Source: an uncultured Flavobacteriales bacterium
GTDB lineage: Bacteria > Bacteroidota > Bacteroidia > Flavobacteriales > Vicingaceae
Direction of reading: 5' to 3'
Assembly (NCBI GenBank): GCA_913052515.1
Contig: CAJXFJ010000068.1
Coordinates: 1 to 7,456, forward strand
Length of the DNA stretch: 7,456 bases
Position 1 is the first letter of the stretch; each line of letters starts with the position of its first letter. The translations under genes and the position numbers were made by a program. Below the pieces are notes generated by a model. That model was not told the DNA's origin. It ran no database searches and saw only the letters and a list, made by a program, of their open reading frames with translations. Below are positions 1 through 6,635 of this stretch, in pieces.

Positions 1-463
1 CAAATTTACAGAACAGACAAAATTGACTTTAGATATATTTGGCCCAATAGAAGATGAGAATTATTGGAGAAGAGCAAAGGCAATTATTGGTTTGGATAAA
101 AGAATTAAGTATAAAGGTATCTTGAAGCCCACAGAAATCAATTCAACACTAATCAATTATCATTTTTTTGTTCTGCCTACATTGCATGAAAACTTTGGAC
201 ATGCAATTGCCGAATCAATCAACATGGGGGTTCCTGTTATTTTAAGTAAAAACACACCTTGGAGAAATTTAGAAGAAAGCAAAGTCGGTTTTGATATAGA
301 GCTGAATAACAATTTAAAATGGGTGGAAAAACTAAAACAAGCTATAGCGATGGATACAGATCAATACAAGACTTGGGTGGCTGAGTGTTTTGAGTTTGCA
401 AATCGTAATATTGTAAATAATGAAGCGTTGAATGCAAACAAGAAGTTATTCACAGATGAATGA
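1..463 (+). CDS. Glycosyltransferase, GT-B fold (family 4 type), C-terminal part only
   Basis: This is the C-terminal nucleotide-sugar-binding half of a glycosyltransferase that would add a sugar to a growing surface polysaccharide at the cytoplasmic face of the membrane. The reading frame is open from base 2, so the gene starts outside the window; the TTG at 23 is an internal Leu codon, not a start. The diagnostic segment is FVLPTLHENFGHAIAES, followed by MGVPVILS. It contains the E-x7-E motif of retaining GT4 enzymes (Glu codons at 188-190 and 212-214), whose acidic residues contact the donor sugar nucleotide. The early LDIFGPIED segment and the KYKGIL strand fit the Rossmann-like domain of this fold. 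The stop lies 8 nt inside the next gene, and all three genes up to 1765 form one tight operon. The fold is clear; donor and acceptor sugars cannot be told from the sequence. Confidence 0.88.
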   Translation, partial: KFTEQTKLTLDIFGPIEDENYWRRAKAIIGLDKRIKYKGILKPTEINSTLINYHFFVLPTLHENFGHAIAESINMGVPVILSKNTPWRNLEESKVGFDIELNNNLKWVEKLKQAIAMDTDQYKTWVAECFEFANRNIVNNEALNANKKLFTDE

Positions 464-1010
464 AACAAGATTAGATACATTTGAAAATAGCTGGTACAAT
501 CCTGGTGCAGGAAAGCTAAAACGACTCATTTGGTTTATAATTAATGCAGCCTTCTTCAATTCATCGTTTTTACCGTTAAGTTCTATAAAAGTTACTCTTT
601 TAAAAGCATTTGGAGCTCAAGTTGGTAAAGGCTGCGTGATTAAACCTAAAGTAAATATTAAGTATCCATGGAAACTCGTTATTGGGAATTATTGCTGGAT
701 TGGTGAAAATGTATGGATTGATAATTTGGCGAGCGTAAAATTGGGCTCTAATGTTTGTATTTCACAAGGAGCCATGTTGTTATGTGGTAATCATAATTTT
801 AAGAAGCCTACATTTGACTTAATGGTCGGAGAGATTACTTTGTTTGATGGTGTTTGGATAGGTGCTCAATCAATTGTTTGTCCAAATGTTAAAGCTAATT
901 CACATTCAATATTGAGTGTAGGGTCAGTTGCCACAAAAGATTTAGAAGCATATGCAATTTATCAAGGAAATCCCGCAAAGCTTATAAGGAAAAGAAAACT
1001 GGAGCCATGA
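456..1010 (+). CDS. wcaF: WcaF-type acetyltransferase (left-handed beta-helix)
   Basis: A 184-residue acyltransferase of the WcaF group (hexapeptide-repeat, LbH fold), expected to O-acetylate a sugar of an exopolysaccharide or its lipid-linked precursor using acetyl-CoA. The N-terminal signature FENSWYNPGAGKLKRLIWF (residues 9-27) and NIKYPWKLVIGNYCWIGE (67-84) are characteristic of the family. Imperfect hexapeptide turns run from about residue 75 to 160 (IGNYCWIGENVWI, LGSNVCI, FDGVWIGAQSIV, SILSVGSVATKDL). The GNHNF segment supplies the likely catalytic His113, and the end has the usual YQGNPAKLIRKR. I chose ATG 456 because MNETRLDTFENSW is the family-like start. An in-frame ATG at 432 would add eight unconserved residues and lengthen the overlap with the upstream gene to 32 nt. 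The gene overlaps its upstream neighbour by 8 nt and the downstream one by 4 nt (ATGA), which suggests translational coupling. The family is certain; the acceptor sugar and true colanic-acid relevance are not. Confidence 0.92.
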   Translation: MNETRLDTFENSWYNPGAGKLKRLIWFIINAAFFNSSFLPLSSIKVTLLKAFGAQVGKGCVIKPKVNIKYPWKLVIGNYCWIGENVWIDNLASVKLGSNVCISQGAMLLCGNHNFKKPTFDLMVGEITLFDGVWIGAQSIVCPNVKANSHSILSVGSVATKDLEAYAIYQGNPAKLIRKRKLEP

Positions 1011-1765
1011 AAGTAAGTATTATTACGGTGAGTTATAACAGCGAAGACACCTTAGAGGATACGATTAAGTCCGTCCTTTCTCAAAGCTATAATGACATTG
1101 AGTATCTAATTATTGATGGGCAATCAAAAGATGGAACTTTAGATATTGTAAAAAAGTATGGTGATAAATTAAAGTGGATAAGTGAAGCTGATCAAGGAAT
1201 GTATGATGCCCTAAATAAAGGGATTGACTTGGCAAATGGAGAACTTATTGGGATTTTAAATTCGGATGATTTCTATGTAGATAATAAGGTGATTGAAGAT
1301 GTTGTTAGTTCTATTAAGAGAAATCAAGCAGATGCCTGTTATGCCGATTTGGTTTATATTGATCGTTTTAATCTAAACCGTGTTAAACGATATTGGAAAG
1401 CTAGAAAGTATCGTAAAAATTATTTTAAATGGGGGTGGATGCCACCACATCCAACTTTCTTTGTAAAGAAAGACTGTTATCTCAATTATGGGAAGTTCAA
1501 TATCAATATATTCTCTGCTGCAGACTATGAATTGATGTTACGATTCATTCATAAGCATCAAATAAAGCTTGCTTACTTACCTCGTGTGATTGTTAAAATG
1601 CGAGAAGGTGGTATGAGTAATACCAATATATTAAGTCGCTTAAGAGGAAATAAGGAGGATCAAAAAGCTTGGCTAATCAACGGCCTGAAGCCTAACTTAT
1701 TTACTTTTTTTCTGAAGCCGTTTCGAAAAGTATTTCAATTTATACCCATAAAAAAAGCTCCTTAA
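1007..1765 (+). CDS. Family 2 glycosyltransferase (WcaA-like)
   Basis: A 252-residue inverting GT-A glycosyltransferase of family 2, probably adding one sugar to the repeat unit made by this operon. The N-terminus VSIITVSYNSEDTLEDTIKS is the classic GT2 nucleotide-binding start. It is followed by YLIIDGQSKDGT (Asp37), the EADQGMYDALNKGI block (60-73) and ILNSDDFY, where Asp87-Asp88 form the DxD-like metal site. The PPHPTFF segment (146-152) and AADYELMLRF (171-180), with Asp173/Glu175 where the catalytic base is expected, match small GT2 enzymes of the WcaA type. The C-terminal quarter is basic (RLRGNKEDQKAW, KPFRKVFQF), which could help membrane association; I see no membrane-spanning helix. 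The start overlaps the stop of the acetyltransferase (ATGA). The last codons form the left arm of the terminator hairpin. Donor and linkage are unknown. Confidence 0.92.
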   Translation: MKVSIITVSYNSEDTLEDTIKSVLSQSYNDIEYLIIDGQSKDGTLDIVKKYGDKLKWISEADQGMYDALNKGIDLANGELIGILNSDDFYVDNKVIEDVVSSIKRNQADACYADLVYIDRFNLNRVKRYWKARKYRKNYFKWGWMPPHPTFFVKKDCYLNYGKFNINIFSAADYELMLRFIHKHQIKLAYLPRVIVKMREGGMSNTNILSRLRGNKEDQKAWLINGLKPNLFTFFLKPFRKVFQFIPIKKAP

Positions 1766-1778
1766 ATGGAGCTTTTTT
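1751..1778. terminator. Bidirectional intrinsic terminator between convergent genes
   Basis: A perfect inverted repeat: AAAAAAGCTCC (1751-1761), loop TTAAAT, GGAGCTTTTTT (1768-1778). The core GCTCC/GGAGC stem is flanked by A on one side and T on the other, so either strand gives a hairpin followed by a U-tract. On the + strand the T-rich run continues to about 1787. It sits between the convergent glycosyltransferase (stop 1763-1765, within the loop) and the DUF6089 gene (minus-strand stop at 1786), so one element can serve both transcripts. Confidence 0.88.
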
Positions 1779-1785
1779 CTTTTCT

Positions 1786-2709
1786 TTAGAATTTTCTTCG
1801 TTTTCTCTTTCTATTTACAATACTTCCATATCGGGATTTATAGAAACTATTTCCTGAATTGATTACATAAGAGAAATTAAATTGAAATAATAAGTAACCA
1901 TCATTCGTATCTGGATTACCTCTTATAGCTCCTTTTTGATTCTTCTCATTGTAACCATAGTAATTAGGGTCAGGAAGACCTTCGGTATTACCCTTCGCAT
2001 AAACCTCGCCGCTTCGATCAGCGAATAAGAAAGACTCTAAATAGGGTAGTTCTGTGTCGGCAGCATAGTCTGTACTTACATCATCTAAATAGTCAGTAAA
2101 CGAAAAACGATATCCCGCTTCAAAACCAATTCGAAATTTTTTATTTAGTGTAATATTCGCACCCAAACCAAAGGGAACTGCAATGGCCATTTCATCGTAT
2201 GCATTTTCTGTGCCTTCGGTTTGCAGTGGACGCAGATAATACCATTTGTCATTATATTGAGCATGCGGATAATACATGAGTGCTCCAATTCCAATAAAGG
2301 CGTAAGAACTAAAATCTACTCTACTTCTACTTCTTCTATTTAAATCATTCATTACAAAAAAGGCATATTCACCTGTCAGCATGATATCAATAATGTCTGT
2401 TCTAAAGCTTAAGTTTCTTCCAACTCGAGGTGGAGAAGTTGAAAGGCTATCAGCACCTTGAATTCGTGCAAAATTTACCTGAAGTTTAGCTGAAATGTTT
2501 TGTGTGAAGCTGTACCTGTAAAATCCGCCAATAGCTAGATTAGTTTGGCTGAATTTCATATCCAATAGAGAACCTCTAGGATCATCTGCACCGCCAATTT
2601 CTCCAAGGTAGTTAGCACCGCCTAATTTTATCCCGAAGTCCATGCCGAATTGTGCTTTGGCACTAAAACAAAGAGTAATAATTGAGAAAAGAAGTAGTAG
2701 TTTTTTCAT
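1786..2709 (-). CDS. DUF6089 family outer-membrane beta-barrel protein
   Basis: A 307-residue protein of the DUF6089 family, predicted to be an outer-membrane beta-barrel; its molecular function is not established. The start was moved to the ATG at 2707-2709 (11 codons inside the longest frame) because MKKLLLLFSIITLCFSAKAQ is a clear Sec signal peptide with cleavage expected at AKA|Q (after residue 19). Family hallmarks are GGANYLGEIGG (30-40), GRNLSFRTDIIDIMLTGEY (97-115), FIGIGALMYYPHAQYNDKWY (138-157), LRPLQTEGT (159-167), the VPFGLGANITLNKKFRIGFE strand pair (178-197) and FTDYLDDVSTDY (204-215). Alternating hydrophobic and aromatic strands throughout support a barrel. GYLLFQFNFSYVI (271-283) looks like the last strand, but it is followed by a strongly basic tail, RKRKRRKF, so the protein does not end on the terminal aromatic of a barrel strand. 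It lies 108 nt downstream of rffA on the same strand and converges on the polysaccharide operon at a shared terminator. Confidence 0.88.
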   Translation of the reverse strand: MKKLLLLFSIITLCFSAKAQFGMDFGIKLGGANYLGEIGGADDPRGSLLDMKFSQTNLAIGGFYRYSFTQNISAKLQVNFARIQGADSLSTSPPRVGRNLSFRTDIIDIMLTGEYAFFVMNDLNRRSRSRVDFSSYAFIGIGALMYYPHAQYNDKWYYLRPLQTEGTENAYDEMAIAVPFGLGANITLNKKFRIGFEAGYRFSFTDYLDDVSTDYAADTELPYLESFLFADRSGEVYAKGNTEGLPDPNYYGYNEKNQKGAIRGNPDTNDGYLLFQFNFSYVINSGNSFYKSRYGSIVNRKRKRRKF

Positions 2710-2817
2710 AGTTACAAATGTAATGTAATATAAATAGACCACATAAAGTGGCTAGAATTATCTGCAAACCTAACAATTAGTTAGCTTATAATGGTGTTTG
2801 TTCATTAAAAATTGGTG
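2710..2817 (-). other. Gap between rffA and the DUF6089 gene, possible promoter
   Basis: 108 AT-rich nt with no ORF. Read on the minus strand it contains TACATTTG (2722 to 2715), a perfect match to the Bacteroidota -7 element TAnnTTTG. A one-mismatch -33-like TTTA (2747-2744) lies 21 nt upstream of it. The -7 box ends only 5 nt before the chosen start codon, so a transcript from it would be almost leaderless, which weakens the call. Two small hairpins are also present: CCAC/GTGG (2739-2751) and CTAAC/GTTAG (2770-2784). Neither has a U-tract, so I do not call a terminator for rffA here. Confidence 0.25.
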
Positions 2818-3960
2818 TTATAAATGAAATTTGTTGAAATCTTCAATTGAATTACAGATGAATTGAATATCAGCCTTTTGAAGGTCATAGAAAAATGGCA
2901 AACGCAATAAACATTTTTCATAATGCTCGGCTTTTAAAAGCGTTTTCTTTTCATGAGTTTTAGTATGAAAAGGGCTAGAATGTAAACACTGATAATGACT
3001 AATTGAATTAATTCCCTTATTTGCTAGCCATTTTTTCAAGTTAGACCTCAATTTATCACTTGATAGGTTTAGGTAAAACAAGTGACCATTATTTGTTCCA
3101 TATGCAGGGGTAGTAGGTAAAGTCAACCAATCAAAGTTTAGACTAGATAGGTTAGAATAATAAGCTTCCCAAATGGAAACTCTTGCTCGTTGAATTCGCT
3201 CAATTTCTTGAAGTTGTGCCCATAAAAAAGCAGCATTTAATTCAGATGGTAAAAATGATGAACCAAGACTCTGCCATTCGTATTTGTCCACTTCTCCTCT
3301 CCAAAAAGCAGCTCGATTTGTTCCTTTTTCCCATATGATTTCTGCTTTTTCAAGAAAGTCTTTATTGTTTATTGCTAATAAACCACCTTCACCACTATGT
3401 ATATTCTTTGTTTCATGAAAACTAAAGGCTGCTAAATCACCAAATGTACCTAATGCGCGTCCATTGTATTTGGCTTCTATGCCATGAGCCACATCTTCAA
3501 CTAAATAAAGTTGATGATGCTTGCAAATGCTTGCTAATTTATCCATATCGCAGGCTACACCTGCATAATGAACCACTACTATGGCTTTAGTTTTTGAAGT
3601 AATTAAAGACCAAATTTGATCCTCATCCATCCCCGGATGATCATCTCTACTATCGCAGAATACAATTTTCGCTCCTCTTAATGCAAAAGCATTTGCGGTA
3701 CTTACAAATGTATAAGAGGGCATTATAATTTCATCACCGACTTGAATGTCCAATGTTAAGGCGGCTAACTCTAATGCATCAGTGCAAGAAGTAGTTAACA
3801 AACATTTTTTTATTCCATATCTGTCTTCAAAAAAGGATTGACATTTTTTGGTAAAAACACCATTTCCTGATAATTGGCCATACTTTACTGCTTGTTCTAA
3901 GTAAATACTTTCTTGACCTGTTAAATGAGGCTTGTTAAAAGGAATTTCTTTCGTTTGCAT
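2818..3960 (-). CDS. rffA: dTDP-4-amino-4,6-dideoxygalactose transaminase
   Basis: RffA (also called WecE): a PLP-dependent, fold-type I sugar aminotransferase of the DegT/DnrJ/EryC1 family. It converts dTDP-4-keto-6-deoxyglucose and glutamate to dTDP-4-amino-4,6-dideoxygalactose (dTDP-Fuc4N), a cytoplasmic precursor for surface glycans. The protein is 380 residues, close to the family's usual 375-380. It matches RffA along its length: IPFNKPHLTG (6-15), TSCTDALELAAL (57-68), GDEIIMPSYTFVSTANAF (75-92), VVHYAGVACDMD (129-140), VEDVAHG (154-160, Asp156 contacting the PLP ring nitrogen), SFHETKNIHSGEGG (180-193, Lys185 the Schiff-base lysine), EKGTNRAAFWRGEVDKYEW and GSSFLPSELNAAFLWAQL. The ATG at 3960 is preferred over an in-frame TTG three codons upstream because MQTKEIPFNKP is the family start. 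It is divergent from the M16 genes. The rest of the pathway (rmlA, rmlB, the N-acetyltransferase) is not in the window. Confidence 0.93.
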   Translation of the reverse strand: MQTKEIPFNKPHLTGQESIYLEQAVKYGQLSGNGVFTKKCQSFFEDRYGIKKCLLTTSCTDALELAALTLDIQVGDEIIMPSYTFVSTANAFALRGAKIVFCDSRDDHPGMDEDQIWSLITSKTKAIVVVHYAGVACDMDKLASICKHHQLYLVEDVAHGIEAKYNGRALGTFGDLAAFSFHETKNIHSGEGGLLAINNKDFLEKAEIIWEKGTNRAAFWRGEVDKYEWQSLGSSFLPSELNAAFLWAQLQEIERIQRARVSIWEAYYSNLSSLNFDWLTLPTTPAYGTNNGHLFYLNLSSDKLRSNLKKWLANKGINSISHYQCLHSSPFHTKTHEKKTLLKAEHYEKCLLRLPFFYDLQKADIQFICNSIEDFNKFHL

Positions 3961-4055
3961 TTGAACCAAAAATATGCATATTGTTTATGTATACTGTCAT
4001 TTGTTTGTTTGCCTTTATGAAGAGTCTTAATTTCGGTCTCTTCTAAATTTTAAAA
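3961..4055. promoter_or_regulatory. Divergent intergenic region, candidate promoter for the M16 operon
   Basis: A 95-nt AT-rich spacer between divergent starts, so it should hold promoters for both rffA and the peptidase genes. On the + strand TTTG (4004-4007), a 20-nt spacer and TAATTTCG (4028-4035, one mismatch to TAnnTTTG) give a plausible Bacteroidota -33/-7 pair with a leader of about 15-20 nt. On the minus strand TATTTTTG (3974 to 3967) matches the -7 element, but no -33 TTTG lies at the right distance and the box is only 6 nt from the rffA start. The region's role follows from gene layout; the exact boxes are guesses. Confidence 0.35.
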
Positions 4056-5294
4056 ATGATTGAATACAATCGATTTACACTAACGAATGGTTTAAAAGTC
4101 ATTGTTCATCAAGACCATTCAACACCAATCGTTGCAGTTAATTTAACATACCATGTTGGTGCTAGAGATGAAAATCCTCAGCGAACCGGTTTTGCCCACT
4201 TATTTGAACACCTTATGTTTGGAGGGTCTAAAAACATTCCTTCCTTTGATACTCCTCTTCAAAAGGTAGGTGGCGAAAATAATGCTTTCACAACCAACGA
4301 CTTTACCAATTATTACATAACGCTTCCAAAAGAAAACTTGGAAACGGCATTTTGGTTAGAGTCAGACCGTATGCAAGAGCTAGCTTTTTCGGAAAAGAGT
4401 TTAGAAGTGCAACGGAATGTGGTTATCGAAGAGTTTAAACAACGGTATTTGAATCAACCTTACGGTGATGTTTATTTATTAATGCGTCCTTTGGCTTATT
4501 TAAGGCATCCTTATCAATGGCCAACGATTGGAAAAAATATTGAACATATTGAGCAGGCTAGTATGCAGGAGGTAAAGGACTTTTTTTATCGTTTTTACCG
4601 ACCGAATAATGCGGTATTAACCGTGGCGGGTGATGTGAAGGTAGATGAAATTCAAAAATTGACCGAAAAGTGGTTTGGGCATATTCCTAAAGGGGAAAAA
4701 ATAGAACGGAATTATCCTCAAGAAGAGAATCAACTTCAGCCAAGATCACTTTCGGTTGAACGAGATGTGCCTTTGAATGCCATTTACAAAGCATATCATA
4801 TGGTAGACCGTTTGCATAAAGATTACTTTGCTTTTGATTTGCTATCAGATATTTTATCTAGGGGAAATTCTTCTCGATTTTATCAAAAGTTTATTAAAGA
4901 GAAAAAGGTGTTTTCAGATGTGAATGCCTACATAGGTGGTGACTTTGATGCCGGACTATTTACCTTGACCGCTCATTTGAATCCAAGCATTAGCATGGAT
5001 GAAGCCGACCAATTGCTAAAGGATGAAATTCAATTAATTATCGATCAAGGAGTGACTGAATCAGAATTGCAAAAAGTGAAAAACAAAGTGGAGTCTACTT
5101 TACTGTTTGCGCAAACGTCGGTTTTAAACAAAGCCATGGGTTTAGGCATAGCTGAGGTTATTCAAAGTGCCGACTTAGTCAACGAAGAGTTGGCTTCTTA
5201 CCAAAAAGTAAGTGTAAAAGATATCCAACGTATTGCTAATAAATATTTTAAAGAATCAAATTGTTCAACGCTTCGGTATAATGCTAAAAAATAG
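4056..5294 (+). CDS. M16B zinc metallopeptidase, catalytic subunit
   Basis: A 412-residue M16 (pitrilysin/insulinase superfamily) zinc peptidase, of the usual length for one-half M16B subunits (two M16 domains). The inverted zinc motif is in GFAHLFEHLMFGGS: His48, Glu51 (catalytic base) and His52. The third ligand is likely Glu127 in RNVVIEEFKQR, about 75 residues on as the family requires. GGENNAFTTNDFTNYYITLP (73-92) is the conserved active-site strand region. The second domain (about 180-412) begins after FYRPNNAVLTVAGDV. Where M16B partners carry the R/Y motif, this protein has unrelated residues (SRFYQKFIKEKKVFS, Ile281 and Ser288 at the R and Y positions), so it probably needs a partner for substrate binding. 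No signal peptide or membrane segment is visible, which suggests a cytoplasmic enzyme. It is the first gene of a pair with 5 nt between them. Natural substrates are unknown. Confidence 0.93.
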   Translation: MIEYNRFTLTNGLKVIVHQDHSTPIVAVNLTYHVGARDENPQRTGFAHLFEHLMFGGSKNIPSFDTPLQKVGGENNAFTTNDFTNYYITLPKENLETAFWLESDRMQELAFSEKSLEVQRNVVIEEFKQRYLNQPYGDVYLLMRPLAYLRHPYQWPTIGKNIEHIEQASMQEVKDFFYRFYRPNNAVLTVAGDVKVDEIQKLTEKWFGHIPKGEKIERNYPQEENQLQPRSLSVERDVPLNAIYKAYHMVDRLHKDYFAFDLLSDILSRGNSSRFYQKFIKEKKVFSDVNAYIGGDFDAGLFTLTAHLNPSISMDEADQLLKDEIQLIIDQGVTESELQKVKNKVESTLLFAQTSVLNKAMGLGIAEVIQSADLVNEELASYQKVSVKDIQRIANKYFKESNCSTLRYNAKK

Positions 5295-5299
5295 TTAGA

Positions 5300-6574
5300 A
5301 TGAACAATAACACGGAACCTCAAATTAATTTAATGTCAGATTTTACTTTTTTAGAAGCACAGCCATTCAAATTGGAAAGCCCTATTAAAATCTATTACAT
5401 CAATGGTACCGACCAAGAAGTATGTAAAGCAGAATTAATTTTTGATGCTGGTTATAAATACCAAAGCAAAGCCATTCAAGCGGCGACGGCAAACCAATTA
5501 CTAATCGAAGGATGTGCGAATCAAAGTTCGGCGCAAATTGCCGAGTTTATTGACCAAAAGGGAGCTTTTTTAGATACTTCGCTACATGCAGATTATGCAA
5601 GCGTGCAATTGCATTGCTTAAACAAGCACTTTGCTGAATTATTTGAATATCTGTTAAACTTGATTGAAGAGGCTTCTTTCCCAGCTTCTGAATTTGAAGA
5701 TTTCATCCAACTCAAAAAACAAAAGTTTGCGGTTAATCAAGAAAAGGTTTCTTTTCAGGCAAAAAACCACTTTTTAGAAGTTTTATTGGGTGAAAAACAT
5801 GCTTACAATAATGGAATTAAGTTAGAACAATTTGAGGTGCTAAAGCATGAAGATGTCATTGATTTCTATCAGAAATATTATTTTCAACAGCCTTTTACAA
5901 TCTTACTTTCTGGTAAAATTGAAGACAGCTTACTTCAAACGGTTGAGAAATTACTCCTCGGAAAAAATTGGAGGGCAAGGCAATCGCATGCTGCAATTCA
6001 ATTACAAAGTAAGGGAAAATCTGATTTGTTTATTGAAAAAGCAAAGGCAAGTCAATCTGCCATTCGATTTGGGAAGCAGATGCCAGCCAAAAGTCATCCT
6101 GACTTTCCATTGATTTATTTAGCCAATTTAATTCTCGGAGGGTATTTCGGATCACGACTTATGAGTAATTTGCGTGAAGATAAAGGATATACATACGGTA
6201 TAGGAAGTGGGCTAGTCAGTATGCAAGAAGTGAATTATTGGTTTTTGAGCACAGAAGTTGGTGCTGATGTAACCCCATTGGCTTTACAAGAAATTGAAAA
6301 AGAGTTACGAAAGCTTTCTAATGAATTAATTTCAGAAGAGGAATTAGATCTGGTGAAGCAGTATTTTCAAGGTAGCATATTAAGAAATTTTGATGGTGCT
6401 TTTGCAGCCATGGATCGCTTTAAAAGTTTATATGTGTTGGATTTAGATTACGAATATTACCATCAAATGCTTTCAAAAATAAAAAATGTGCAAGCCTTAG
6501 ATTTGATTTCCATATTTAAGAAATACTATACCTTTGAGGATATGAGTCAAATTGTAGTTGGAAAAACACAATAA
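5300..6574 (+). CDS. M16B peptidase-like protein, non-catalytic R/Y subunit
   Basis: A 424-residue M16 superfamily protein that lacks the zinc site. At the place of HxxEH it reads ATANQLLIEGCANQSS (62-77), with none of the metal-binding His residues. It keeps FIDQKGAFLDTSLHADYASV (83-102), the domain linker FYQKYYFQQPFTILLSGKI (189-207) and, in the second domain, GGYFGSRLMSNLREDKGYTYG. This last holds the R/Y motif (Arg292, Tyr299) that binds the substrate backbone in two-subunit M16B enzymes. It is therefore read as the partner of the preceding zinc subunit, together forming one active site. The first ATG is preferred: the roughly 30 residues before IKIYYINGTDQEVCKAELIF resemble the N-terminal arm usual in such partners. 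A second in-frame ATG (5333) is possible. No signal peptide is seen. Only 5 nt separate it from the upstream gene, so co-translation is likely. No clear terminator follows. Confidence 0.92.
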   Translation: MNNNTEPQINLMSDFTFLEAQPFKLESPIKIYYINGTDQEVCKAELIFDAGYKYQSKAIQAATANQLLIEGCANQSSAQIAEFIDQKGAFLDTSLHADYASVQLHCLNKHFAELFEYLLNLIEEASFPASEFEDFIQLKKQKFAVNQEKVSFQAKNHFLEVLLGEKHAYNNGIKLEQFEVLKHEDVIDFYQKYYFQQPFTILLSGKIEDSLLQTVEKLLLGKNWRARQSHAAIQLQSKGKSDLFIEKAKASQSAIRFGKQMPAKSHPDFPLIYLANLILGGYFGSRLMSNLREDKGYTYGIGSGLVSMQEVNYWFLSTEVGADVTPLALQEIEKELRKLSNELISEEELDLVKQYFQGSILRNFDGAFAAMDRFKSLYVLDLDYEYYHQMLSKIKNVQALDLISIFKKYYTFEDMSQIVVGKTQ

Positions 6575-6635
6575 AAATAAATAGGCAACCTTTTCAAAGT
6601 TTGTCGTCAAAGTAGTGCATTTAAAGTTATTATTT

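Noticed and set aside
23..463. TTG at 23 as the start of a small complete gene
   Set aside because: The frame is open upstream to base 2 and the protein is the C-terminal half of a GT-B enzyme, so the gene is cut by the window edge.
2770..2784. CTAAC-AATTA-GTTAG hairpin after rffA as a terminator
   Set aside because: The stem is only 5 bp, AT-rich and has no following T-tract on the minus strand.
3967..3974. TATTTTTG on the minus strand as the rffA -7 promoter element
   Set aside because: It matches TAnnTTTG, but no TTTG lies at a suitable upstream distance and it is only 6 nt from the start codon; in such AT-rich DNA the match is easily chance.
5847..6113. An 88-codon + strand open frame inside the second M16 gene
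   Set aside because: It lies wholly within a well-supported M16 gene in another frame, and its translation shows no recognisable domain or family pattern.
6575..6635. Possible terminator or promoter between the M16 genes and the surface-protein gene
   Set aside because: I found no stem-loop with a T-tract, and the only TAnnTTTG-like string overlaps the start codon, so nothing specific can be supported.
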